Below are positions 7,497-12,822 of a DNA stretch of 12,822 nucleotides, one piece after another; positions within the stretch are counted from its first letter, which is position 1, and every line of letters begins with the position of its first letter. The position numbers were made by a program, and so were the translations under genes. Source of the DNA: Reyranella sp. (lineage in GTDB: Bacteria; Pseudomonadota; Alphaproteobacteria; Reyranellales; Reyranellaceae). The notes under the pieces are model-generated. The model ran no database searches, was not told the DNA's origin, and was given only the letters and a program-made list of their open reading frames with translations. Where the stretch lies: positions 1 to 12,822 of the forward strand of contig JAKFVZ010000633.1 of NCBI GenBank assembly GCA_021732965.1, given 5' to 3'.

Positions 7497-7718
7497 ATGC
7501 GGACCATGGTTCTGTTGATCGCCTTGGCAGGCATGACCTGCGGCTGCGACCAGTTCGACAATATGTCATCCGGCCAGAAGGGCATGGTCACCGGCGCCGC
7601 GCTGGGAACCGGTATCGGCCTGGTGTCGGGCGGCAGCTTCGGACAAGTTGTCGGCGCGGGGCTGATCGGCGGTGCGGTCGGCTATGTTGGCGGCACGGCC
7701 ATCGGCAACAAGAACTGA
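7497..7718 (+). CDS. Small glycine-zipper envelope protein, probably a lipoprotein
   Basis: The 73-residue product has an N-terminal hydrophobic signal (MVLLIALAGMTCGC) ending in two cysteines at 15 and 17. Neither Cys has a perfect lipobox; Cys17 preceded by Gly is the better acylation candidate. After a short polar part (about 18-28), residues 29-70 are a glycine-zipper region with spaced G/A/S residues (GAALGTGIGLVSGG, GAGLIGGAVGYVGG), like the membrane-associated hairpin of OsmB-type and other small stress lipoproteins. Function is not known from the sequence; a role in envelope stress is inferred from that resemblance. The start at 7497 is chosen because AAGGGGAG (7483-7490) lies 6 nt upstream and the signal peptide begins there; an in-frame start at 7431 would lie inside the FNR box. 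It is the first gene after box 1, and the next gene follows after 16 nt. Confidence 0.75.
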   Translation: MRTMVLLIALAGMTCGCDQFDNMSSGQKGMVTGAALGTGIGLVSGGSFGQVVGAGLIGGAVGYVGGTAIGNKN

Positions 7719-7734
7719 GCCGGAGGATCGCCGC

Positions 7735-8073
7735 ATGACCCGCAGGACGCTTGCCGTACTGACCACGCTCGCTGCGCTCGCCGCCGGCTCCTCGACCGCG
7801 TTCGCCCAGACCGCGGGCCTCACTTTCGACAAGGCAGCCTACGTCACCTGTCGCGAAGCCCACATCATGCCACCGGACGCGCGCATCGCGCTGTCGGTGT
7901 TCCTCGCCAATCACGCGGCGCAGCGGCGCGGCGTCACGATCCCGGACGGTGCTCAGGGCGCCCAGCTCGCCAGCCTGGTTCGCGGCGGCTGCACGCTGTC
8001 GCCCGACGCCTATCTGTTCACGGTGATCGATCGGGCGATCGTCGCCGAGTCGAGCAGGCTGCCCAAGCGCTGA
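7735..8073 (+). CDS. Small secreted two-cysteine protein, HdeA/HdeB-like
   Basis: The 112-residue product has a clear Sec signal peptide: TRR, a hydrophobic run to residue 18, and AFA before a likely cut at 24/25. The mature part of about 88 residues has only two cysteines, Cys39 (in YVTCREA) and Cys86 (in GGCTLSP), 47 apart, which could form one disulfide. Cys near the mature N end, a helical middle (ARIALSVFLANHAAQRRG), and Cys-x3-Pro followed by a last helix (DAYLFTVIDRAIV) recall HdeA/HdeB acid-stress periplasmic chaperones and related alphaproteobacterial proteins. The resemblance is by pattern, so this is a tentative family call; otherwise it is a secreted protein of unknown function. 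GGAGGAT (7722-7728) supports the start. It sits 16 nt after the glycine-zipper gene and 22 nt before the exchanger gene, so it is probably cotranscribed with both. Confidence 0.6.
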   Translation: MTRRTLAVLTTLAALAAGSSTAFAQTAGLTFDKAAYVTCREAHIMPPDARIALSVFLANHAAQRRGVTIPDGAQGAQLASLVRGGCTLSPDAYLFTVIDRAIVAESSRLPKR

Positions 8074-8095
8074 CGGGCCGGCAGGGGCGGGCCCG

Positions 8096-9190
8096 ATGAA
8101 GACGATTCGCAGCGTACTGGTCGAGGCGCCGCTGGCATGGCTGCTGCTGGCCGTGCCAATCGCCGCCTGGATGCACCATGCCCGGCCCGATGCGCCGCTC
8201 CTGGTCTTCGGGCTGGCCTGCGTTGCCATCATCCCGCTGGCCGGCCTGCTGGGTGTGGCGACGGAGAAGCTGGCGGCACGGCTGGGCGAGGGGATCGGCG
8301 GCTTCCTCAACGCGACGCTGGGCAACGCCGCCGAACTGATCATCGCGCTGGTGGCGTTGCGCGCCGGCATGCTCGACGTCGTGAAGGCGTCGCTCACCGG
8401 CTCGATCATCGGCAACCTGCTGCTGGTGCTGGGCGCGGCTTTCCTGGCCGGCGGCCTGCGCCACAAGATCCAGAGCTTTGCCACCATCGGCGTGCGGACC
8501 CAGATCGGCATGATGGCGCTGGCCGCCATTGCGATCCTGGTGCCGTCGGTCTTCGCGGCAACCGGTTCGGGCGAGATGGCGAGCCGCTCCATCACTTACA
8601 GCATCGTCGTTTCGGCCGTCCTGCTGGTGGTCTATGCGCTCAGCCTCCTGTTCCTGCTGCACACCCACGCCGACCTGTTCCGCGGCGGGGAGCCGGCGGG
8701 GGAAGGCGAGCATCACGGCATGCCGTGGCCCGTTTCAATGACCGTCGGCGTCATGGCGGGCGTCACGCTGCTGATAGTCTGGATGAGCGAGATCCTTGTG
8801 GGGACGGTCGAGCATGCCTCGGCCGCGCTCGGTCTCTCCAACCTGTTCGTCGGCGTCGTGGTGGTGGCGGTCGTCGGCAACGCCGCCGAGCACAGCACCG
8901 CCATTCTGGTCGCCATGCGCAATCGCATGGAAATGGCGGTCGGCATCGCCATCGGCAGTAGCACACAGATCGCGCTGTTCGTGGCGCCGCTTCTGGTGCT
9001 GCTCAGCCTCTTCGTAGCGCCCGAGCCGCTCAGCCTGGCTTTCTCCGGTGTCGAGGTCTTCCTCGTCCTTGCCGCCACCTTCGTGGCCTCGATCCTGATC
9101 CTCGACGGCAAGTCGACCTGGTTCACCGGCGTGCAGCTGATCGCCGTCTATCTGGTGATGGCGATCACCGTGTTCGCGATTCCGGCCTAG
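8096..9190 (+). CDS. Ca2+/H+ antiporter-type cation exchanger (CaCA superfamily, CAX/ChaA-like)
   Basis: An inner-membrane exchanger of 364 residues, very hydrophobic, with about ten or eleven predicted membrane segments in two halves. Each half has the CaCA alpha-repeat signature: LNATLGNAAELIIAL (Gly76-Asn77-Ala-Ala-Glu80) and VVAVVGNAAEHSTAI (Gly261-Asn262-Ala-Ala-Glu265). The two acidic residues are the expected ion-binding sites. GSIIGNLLLVLGAAFLAGG and GIAIGSSTQIALFVAPLLV follow each signature, as in CAX proteins. A His/Glu-rich cytoplasmic-type loop (HTHADLF, then GEGEHHG) separates the halves. The family exports Ca2+ (some members Na+ or K+) in exchange for protons; the exact ion here is not determined. 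AGGGGCGGG lies just upstream of the start. The gene is 22 nt after the HdeA-like gene and 8 nt before the channel gene, so it is part of the putative FNR-controlled operon. Confidence 0.9.
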   Translation: MKTIRSVLVEAPLAWLLLAVPIAAWMHHARPDAPLLVFGLACVAIIPLAGLLGVATEKLAARLGEGIGGFLNATLGNAAELIIALVALRAGMLDVVKASLTGSIIGNLLLVLGAAFLAGGLRHKIQSFATIGVRTQIGMMALAAIAILVPSVFAATGSGEMASRSITYSIVVSAVLLVVYALSLLFLLHTHADLFRGGEPAGEGEHHGMPWPVSMTVGVMAGVTLLIVWMSEILVGTVEHASAALGLSNLFVGVVVVAVVGNAAEHSTAILVAMRNRMEMAVGIAIGSSTQIALFVAPLLVLLSLFVAPEPLSLAFSGVEVFLVLAATFVASILILDGKSTWFTGVQLIAVYLVMAITVFAIPA

Positions 9191-9198
9191 GCGGGGCG

Positions 9199-9651
9199 AT
9201 GCTGCTGCAGTTCGTTGTCGGTGCGGCGGCCTGCGTGAGCAACATCGTCATCCACGCCCTGGTCATGCTCGTCCTGGTGCGCGTGGCGCAGGGGGCTGCG
9301 GCGAATGCCGCGCTGTGGCCGTCGCTCCGGCTGGTCGCGATCATGGTGGCGACGGCGTCCATCCTGATGATGGCGCACGGTATCGAGGTTCTCGCGTGGG
9401 CGCTGACTTACGAGATGGTCGGGGTGGTTCCCGCCAACGCCGATGCCCTCTACTTCGCGTTCGTGAACTACACGACCCTCGGCTACGGCGACATCGTTCC
9501 GGTGGAGCGCTGGCGTCTCATCGGTCCGACGACCGCGATGTGCGGTGTGCTCATGTTCGGCTGGTCGACCGCGGTGATCTTCGAGGTGCTGCGGCAGGCG
9601 CTTTCCATCGTATCGGCCTCGCCCCGTCCGGTTCGCGGGCGCGCGCCATAG
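9199..9651 (+). CDS. Small potassium-channel-like membrane protein (Ion_trans_2 type)
   Basis: The 150-residue product has a first hydrophobic segment (about 2-30), a second (about 39-70), a pore loop and a last segment (about 104-128). The pore loop reads FVNYTTLGYGDIVP, with selectivity filter TTLGYGD at 92-98, the classic K+-channel signature. The second segment, pore loop and last segment form the standard pore module; the first is an extra N-terminal helix. There is no RCK/TrkA or cyclic-nucleotide domain, and the C-terminal tail is short and basic, so no gating domain is visible. GGCGGGG precedes the start by a few bases. Only 8 nt separate it from the exchanger gene, a spacing that suggests translational coupling and joint use, perhaps to balance charge during cation/proton exchange (inference). 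Confidence 0.85.
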   Translation: MLLQFVVGAAACVSNIVIHALVMLVLVRVAQGAAANAALWPSLRLVAIMVATASILMMAHGIEVLAWALTYEMVGVVPANADALYFAFVNYTTLGYGDIVPVERWRLIGPTTAMCGVLMFGWSTAVIFEVLRQALSIVSASPRPVRGRAP

Positions 9652-9708
9652 GCTGGTCGCCGGCGGTGTTCGGAGTTGGCGAGAACAAGGCTGGCATGTT
9701 ATGCGTTC

Positions 9709-10473
9709 ATGGTGCGCGACGATACAATCTTCAGCACCTCCCCGGGGCCGGGGTTGCAGAAGCTCAAGGTTGCTCCATGCCTGCCGTGCGACAGCTGCAT
9801 CGGCAGGACGCTCAACCTTTGCAGGCCGCTGGACGATGCCAGGCTGCGGCATCTTCTGTCGCTCGGAGGCGTGCGGCACTGGAAGAAACATGAGACCATG
9901 TTCCGTGCCGGTGACCCGATCGGGGCGTTCTTCAAGATCCGCAAGGGCATCGTGGCGGTCTCCCATACGCTCGACGACGGCAGGCGGCAGATCACGGCGC
10001 TGCGCGCGCCCGGCGATTGCGTCGGCTATCTCGACAGGAACGGCTGCTATGCCTTCGAAGGCGAGGCGCTGACCGACGTCGAGGCATGCGCCTTCGATCG
10101 GCGCAAATTCGATATCTACGTGACCCAGCATCCCGACCTGGCCGCGGCACTGGTCGAGGCCCTGTCGGGCGCGCTCAAGCAGTCCGGTATGCTGAGCATG
10201 GTGCTGGGACAGCTCCGTTCGACGGAGCGGGTGGCGCATTTCCTCGCCGAGATCAGCGCTCTCTATGCCGAGCGGCATGTATCCGCGGTCCAGCCCCTGG
10301 TGCTGCACATGGGCCGGCAGGAGATCGCCGACTATCTCGGGCTGACGATCGAAACGGTCAGCCGGGCCATCGGAAAGTTGAAGAGCCGCAACATCATCGC
10401 GCTCGTCGAGACCGGCGAGGTCGTGATTCTCGACGCAAGGCGGCTTCGCGAAGCCGGCATGTTGACGGCGTAG
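9709..10473 (+). CDS. FNR-type iron-sulfur transcription regulator (Crp/Fnr family)
   Basis: A 254-residue oxygen-responsive DNA-binding protein, close in length to E. coli FNR. The N terminus has Cys24, Cys27, Cys30 and Cys38 (PCLPCDSC, then LNLC). The cyclic-nucleotide-binding-like fold follows (MFRAGDPIGAFFKIRKGIV; LRAPGDCVGYLD). In ALTDVEACAFD, Cys127 occupies the place of FNR Cys122, so the ligands for an oxygen-labile [4Fe-4S] cluster appear present. A dimer helix follows (about 140-180). The C-terminal helix-turn-helix is RQEIADYLGLTIETVSRAIG (204-223). Its recognition helix has Glu215, Ser218 and Arg219, the E-xx-SR pattern that reads TTGAT/TTGAC half-sites, matching three boxes in this window. 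The start is uncertain: ATG 9709 lacks a clear ribosome-binding site, and a TTG at 9676 with GGAG directly before it is an alternative. It lies 57 nt after the channel gene, probably the last gene of the box 1 operon. FnrN and FixK are the relevant relatives. Confidence 0.9.
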   Translation: MVRDDTIFSTSPGPGLQKLKVAPCLPCDSCIGRTLNLCRPLDDARLRHLLSLGGVRHWKKHETMFRAGDPIGAFFKIRKGIVAVSHTLDDGRRQITALRAPGDCVGYLDRNGCYAFEGEALTDVEACAFDRRKFDIYVTQHPDLAAALVEALSGALKQSGMLSMVLGQLRSTERVAHFLAEISALYAERHVSAVQPLVLHMGRQEIADYLGLTIETVSRAIGKLKSRNIIALVETGEVVILDARRLREAGMLTA

Positions 10474-10518
10474 TGATGTGCGCGGAAGGAGACTTCACAA
10501 ACGGTCCGCGCCGATGGT

Positions 10519-10532
10519 TTGATATTGGTCAA
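10519..10532 (+). promoter_or_regulatory. FNR/FixK-type operator, box 2
   Basis: TTGATATTGGTCAA fits TTGAY-N4-RTCAA with both half-sites intact. The hexamer 22 nt further on, GAAACT (10555-10560), is a weak -10 (3/6), so the class II geometry seen at box 1 is possible here but less convincing. The predicted leader to the start codon at 10641 would be about 75 nt. The box lies between the fnr-like gene and the Tat-exported two-domain protein gene. Confidence 0.65.
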
Positions 10533-10640
10533 GGACAGCGGCTGTGCCGCAACTGAAACTCGTCGTCCTTGCGTGCGGACCAAGGGCCGGGGAAGGCCTG
10601 GGACGCAGCTGTATCGTTTAACCGAGGGGAGAAACCGACA

Positions 10641-11276
10641 ATGACCCATTCATCGCGCCGCAACGCCTTGAAGCTGATGGCTGGCGGTACGCTTGCCGCG
10701 ACCGGCCTGACCGCGTTCGCCACGACGGCCTCGGCGCAGGAGTTCGTGGTCACCAACAATTATCAGAACTTCAAGCGCGGCAAGATCGACGGACTGCATC
10801 CCGAGCGGCGCATCCTCAACATCACCTGGGAAGACATGGGCCGCATCAAGATGCGCGCTGCCGACCTGGTCACCAACTATTCGTCGCTGCGCGAGGGCAT
10901 GATCGTCGATTGCAACTATTTCGACTACATCGACGTGATGATCGCGAAGAAGTCGCCGCAGACGGACGCGCAGGCCAAGGCGCTGCTGGACAAGGGCGCA
11001 CAGCTTACGGGCATTCCCGGCGCGCGTGAGCCGATCCGCATGTGGAGCATGTCCGGCATGGTCACCCAGGTCTCGCCGGCCAGCGGCGGCCTGTCGATCA
11101 TCAATGCCTCCAACGGCCGGCCCGAGGAGCCTTCGCCGAACAGCGGCGAGGTCATCACCCTGCCGCAGATCCAGACCGCGGCCGGCAAGCAGGCGCTGGG
11201 CACCCTGAAGCCCGGCGACATCGTCAATACGGTCTGGACGCACCAGACGGCGATTGTGGTGAAGATCATCCGCTAA
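10641..11276 (+). CDS. Tat-exported protein with two copies of a beta-rich domain, function unknown
   Basis: The 211-residue product starts with a twin-arginine signal, SSRRNALK, a hydrophobic stretch and cleavage site ASAQ (about 32/33), so it should be exported folded to the periplasm. The mature protein contains two related halves. GKIDGLHPERRILNI (47-61) aligns with GMVTQVSPASGGLSI (139-153): Gly, Ile/Val, Pro, Leu and Ile match at identical spacing. LREGMIVD (83-90) aligns with LKPGDIVN (189-196), each followed by a strand ending at residues 99-102 and 205-209. A probable helical linker (104-130) joins them. Such GxVxxVxPxxxxLxI ... LxxGDxV patterns suggest small OB-like barrels of the kind found in periplasmic domains of unknown function. 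I do not recognise the protein and find no catalytic motif. The start at 10641 is supported by GAGGGGAGAAA upstream and by the Tat signal; an in-frame start at 10569 would bury it. Box 2 lies upstream. Confidence 0.8.
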   Translation: MTHSSRRNALKLMAGGTLAATGLTAFATTASAQEFVVTNNYQNFKRGKIDGLHPERRILNITWEDMGRIKMRAADLVTNYSSLREGMIVDCNYFDYIDVMIAKKSPQTDAQAKALLDKGAQLTGIPGAREPIRMWSMSGMVTQVSPASGGLSIINASNGRPEEPSPNSGEVITLPQIQTAAGKQALGTLKPGDIVNTVWTHQTAIVVKIIR

Positions 11277-11315
11277 AGCGGGGGTCGCCTGCTTCGGGCG
11301 AAAGGGCCTAGAATG

Positions 11316-11346
11316 CCGGGCGCTGCAGCGATGCAGCGCCCGGTTT
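11316..11346 (+). terminator. Strong hairpin, probable Rho-independent terminator
   Basis: CCGGGCGCTGCA (11316-11327) pairs perfectly over 12 bp with TGCAGCGCCCGG (11332-11343), closing the GNRA tetraloop GCGA. Only three T follow (TTTCGCG), so the T-tract is short, but the stem is very stable. It lies 39 nt after the Tat-protein stop codon and before the FNR box of ppk2, so it separates the two transcription units. Confidence 0.75.
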
Positions 11347-11379
11347 CGCGTCGGCTGCCGCGGAGCGGCGCGGTGCCGG

Positions 11380-11393
11380 TTGATCAAAATCAA
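11380..11393 (+). promoter_or_regulatory. FNR/FixK-type operator, box 3, upstream of ppk2
   Basis: TTGATCAAAATCAA is an exact match to the canonical FNR site TTGAT-N4-ATCAA. TAGCGT (11416-11421), 22 nt downstream, keeps the key TA and final T of a -10, placing the start near 11428 and the box centre at -41.5. A leader of about 21 nt with GAGG then leads to the ATG at 11449. The hairpin terminator just upstream insulates this promoter from the preceding gene. Confidence 0.78.
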
Positions 11394-11448
11394 GGGGCGC
11401 ACGGACGATCGGGAGTAGCGTGCTGCCTTCACGCCCATCGAGGTGCGC

Positions 11449-12261
11449 ATGCCCAAGAAGAACGGTAACGGCGGCGGGCCGGAAAAGCTCAAGCGCAAGG
11501 TCTACGAGAAGGAACTGCGCGATCTGCAGGTCGAGCTTTGCCGCCTGCAGGAATGGATCAAGGTCTCTGGCGAGCGCGTGATCATCGTGCTGGAGGGACG
11601 CGACGCGGCGGGCAAGGGCGGGACCATCAAGGCCCTGACGGAGCGTGTCAGCCCGCGGGTGTTCCGCGTCGTCGCACTGCCGGCGCCGTCCGACCGCGAG
11701 AAATCGCAAATGTATGCCCAGCGCTACGCCGAGAAGTTCCCGGCCGGCGGCGAGATCGTGATCTTCGACCGCAGCTGGTACAACCGTGCCGGCGTCGAGT
11801 ACGTGATGGGCTTCTGTACGCCCGAGCAGCACCAGCGCTTCCTCGAGATCTGCCCCATCTTCGAGAAATTCGTCATCGACGGCGGCATGCGGCTGATCAA
11901 GATCTGGCTGGAGGTCGGGCAGGAGGAGCAGGACAGGCGCTTCAAGGCGCGGATCGAGGATCCCGTGCGCCAGTGGAAGCTGAGCCCGATGGACGTCGAA
12001 TCCTACTCGCGCTGGTACGACTATTCCCGGGCGCGCGACCTGATGTTCCAGTACACCGACTCCGAGCACGCTCCCTGGTACATCGTCCATTCCGACGACA
12101 AGAAGCGCGCGCGCCTGAACGTGATCGCGCACATCCTGTCGCAGATCCCCTACAAGAAGGTCGATCGCGCCAAGGTCAAGCTGTCGTCGCGCTCGAACAA
12201 GCGAGCCTACGACGACCAGGCTTCGATCGCCGATCGCCGCTTCGTCGCGCAGAAATTCTAG
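11449..12261 (+). CDS. ppk2: Polyphosphate kinase 2 (PPK2, class I type)
   Basis: Transfers phosphate between inorganic polyphosphate and nucleoside diphosphates; class I enzymes make ATP or GTP from ADP or GDP and polyphosphate. The 270-residue single-domain length fits class I. A basic N end leads to the Walker A motif EGRDAAGKGG (GRDAAGKGG at 50-58), then LPAPSDREKSQMYAQRY, then the Walker B/lid segment IFDRSWYNRAGVE with Asp107 and Arg108. GFCTPEQ, RLIKIWLEVGQEEQDRRF, RQWKLSPMD and APWYIVHSDDKKRARLN continue the family pattern to the end. GAGG (11440-11443) supports the ATG at 11449; a GTG at 11443 would overlap that site. FNR box 3 upstream suggests induction when oxygen is low, when polyphosphate could serve as an energy reserve (inference). 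A gene of unknown function follows after 34 nt. Confidence 0.95.
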   Translation: MPKKNGNGGGPEKLKRKVYEKELRDLQVELCRLQEWIKVSGERVIIVLEGRDAAGKGGTIKALTERVSPRVFRVVALPAPSDREKSQMYAQRYAEKFPAGGEIVIFDRSWYNRAGVEYVMGFCTPEQHQRFLEICPIFEKFVIDGGMRLIKIWLEVGQEEQDRRFKARIEDPVRQWKLSPMDVESYSRWYDYSRARDLMFQYTDSEHAPWYIVHSDDKKRARLNVIAHILSQIPYKKVDRAKVKLSSRSNKRAYDDQASIADRRFVAQKF

Positions 12262-12295
12262 GCGTAGTGATTTCGTTTCATCCGGGGAGTCGAGG

Positions 12296-12733
12296 ATGTC
12301 CAAGCTGCTGAGCGTCAAGGAACTGCACATGAAGATTGCCGAGGCGGAGGGCGCCAAGGCGTCGGCCGCCCTGAAGGCTCAGGCGGCTGCGGAGGCCGAG
12401 AAGAAGGCCTTCATGGAGCACCTGCTCGCGCCGTCGGGATTGACCGACGAGCAGGCGAGCGAGAAGGCCTCTCTCATCATCGGCCGCGCGATGGAAAACG
12501 GCCTGACTTCCGTCCAGGTGCTGCGCTTCCCCAACCACATCTGTACCGACGGCGGCCGGGCGATCAATCAGGTGGAGGAGGGCTGGGAGAACACGCTCAC
12601 CGGACTTCCCAAGGAAATCTACGAATTCTGGAAGCGCAAGCTGCGCCCGCTCGGCTACCATATCCGCTATCATATCATCGACTATCCGGGCGGCATGCCG
12701 GGCGATGTCGCGATCACGCTGAGCTGGGGATGA
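12296..12733 (+). CDS. Uncharacterised protein with N-terminal coiled coil, downstream of ppk2
   Basis: I do not recognise this 145-residue protein. It has no signal peptide or membrane segment, so it is probably cytoplasmic. Residues about 5-40 are Ala/Lys/Glu-rich and helical, likely a coiled coil. The remainder looks like a compact domain, with VLRFPNHICTDGGRAIN (Cys83, then Asp85-Gly-Gly-Arg88), ENTLTGLPKEIYEFWKRKL, RPLGYHIRYHIIDYPGG, and a glycine-rich end PGDVAITLSWG. The dense Trp, Tyr, His and Gly of this part suggest a conserved fold; the single Cys in CTDGGR may be functional. GGGGAG (12284-12289) lies 6 nt before the ATG. It follows ppk2 by 34 nt with no terminator, so it is probably in the same FNR-box transcript, and its stop codon overlaps the next start. 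Confidence 0.75.
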   Translation: MSKLLSVKELHMKIAEAEGAKASAALKAQAAAEAEKKAFMEHLLAPSGLTDEQASEKASLIIGRAMENGLTSVQVLRFPNHICTDGGRAINQVEEGWENTLTGLPKEIYEFWKRKLRPLGYHIRYHIIDYPGGMPGDVAITLSWG

Positions 12734-12822
12734 TGGTGCGTATCCATATCCAGTCGAGGCGGGTATTCGTCGCCGGGATACTGGCGTCGCTGAGTTCGGC
12801 TGGTTTTGCCCAGTCGTCGGGG
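12730..12822 (+). CDS. Tat-exported protein, N-terminal fragment (gene runs off the right edge)
   Basis: An open frame starts with ATGATG at 12730-12735, overlapping the TGA of the previous gene (12731-12733), and stays open to the edge for 31 codons. The peptide has SRRVFVAG, a twin-arginine motif, then a hydrophobic stretch and a cleavage site near GFAQ. It is therefore the signal peptide of an exported protein, translationally coupled to the upstream unknown gene and possibly part of the ppk2 transcript. The mature protein is not in the window, so no function can be given. The second ATG at 12733 is an equally possible start. Confidence 0.65.
   Translation, partial: MMVRIHIQSRRVFVAGILASLSSAGFAQSSG

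Noticed and set aside
1..12822. CRISPR array, insertion sequence or prophage genes
   Set aside because: No regularly spaced direct repeats, transposase, integrase or phage structural motifs were seen on either strand.

Overview
The window looks like chromosomal DNA of a high-GC alphaproteobacterium. Support comes from a PHA synthase-like N terminus beside an alaC-hom-glpX-recJ gene order, a tRNA-Glu with an encoded CCA, strongly GC-biased codon third positions, and FNR/FixK-type TTGAY-N4-RTCAA boxes. The genus cannot be read from the sequence alone; a Reyranella-like or other Rhizobiales/Rhodospirillales organism would fit, as inference only.

Left part (1-7257), mostly housekeeping. The 5' end of a probable polyhydroxyalkanoate synthase lies on the minus strand (1-167). 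Divergent from it is a lipoprotein with a coiled coil, a long Pro/Ala-rich stretch and a C-terminal OmpA-like domain (367-1650). Close behind on the plus strand follow an AlaC-type aminotransferase, homoserine dehydrogenase (with ACT domain) and class II fructose-1,6-bisphosphatase, with 18-30 nt gaps that suggest one operon. A cluster of palindromic repeats fills the 167-nt gap before recJ and runs right up to the recJ ribosome-binding site.

Boundary (7258-7496). A tRNA-Glu(UUC) gene follows recJ, then a perfect FNR-type box.

Right part (7497-12822), an apparent low-oxygen/stress cluster, all on the plus strand. In order it holds: a glycine-zipper envelope protein, a small secreted two-cysteine protein (HdeA-like), a Ca2+/H+ antiporter-type exchanger, a small K+-channel-like protein with a TLGYGD filter, an FNR-type iron-sulfur transcription regulator, a Tat-exported protein built from two copies of one domain, a class I PPK2 polyphosphate kinase, a conserved-looking unknown protein, and the start of another Tat-exported protein. 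Three FNR-type boxes (7431-7444, 10519-10532, 11380-11393) stand before three transcription units of this cluster. Each is followed, after exactly 22 nt, by a hexamer that can be read as a -10 element (good for the first, weaker for the others). This is the geometry of FNR-activated class II promoters. The most interesting reading is a compact, self-contained regulon in which the locally encoded FNR protein may control its own operon plus cation transport, envelope-stress and polyphosphate-energy genes. The boxes and the cysteine pattern are seen directly; the regulation is inferred.
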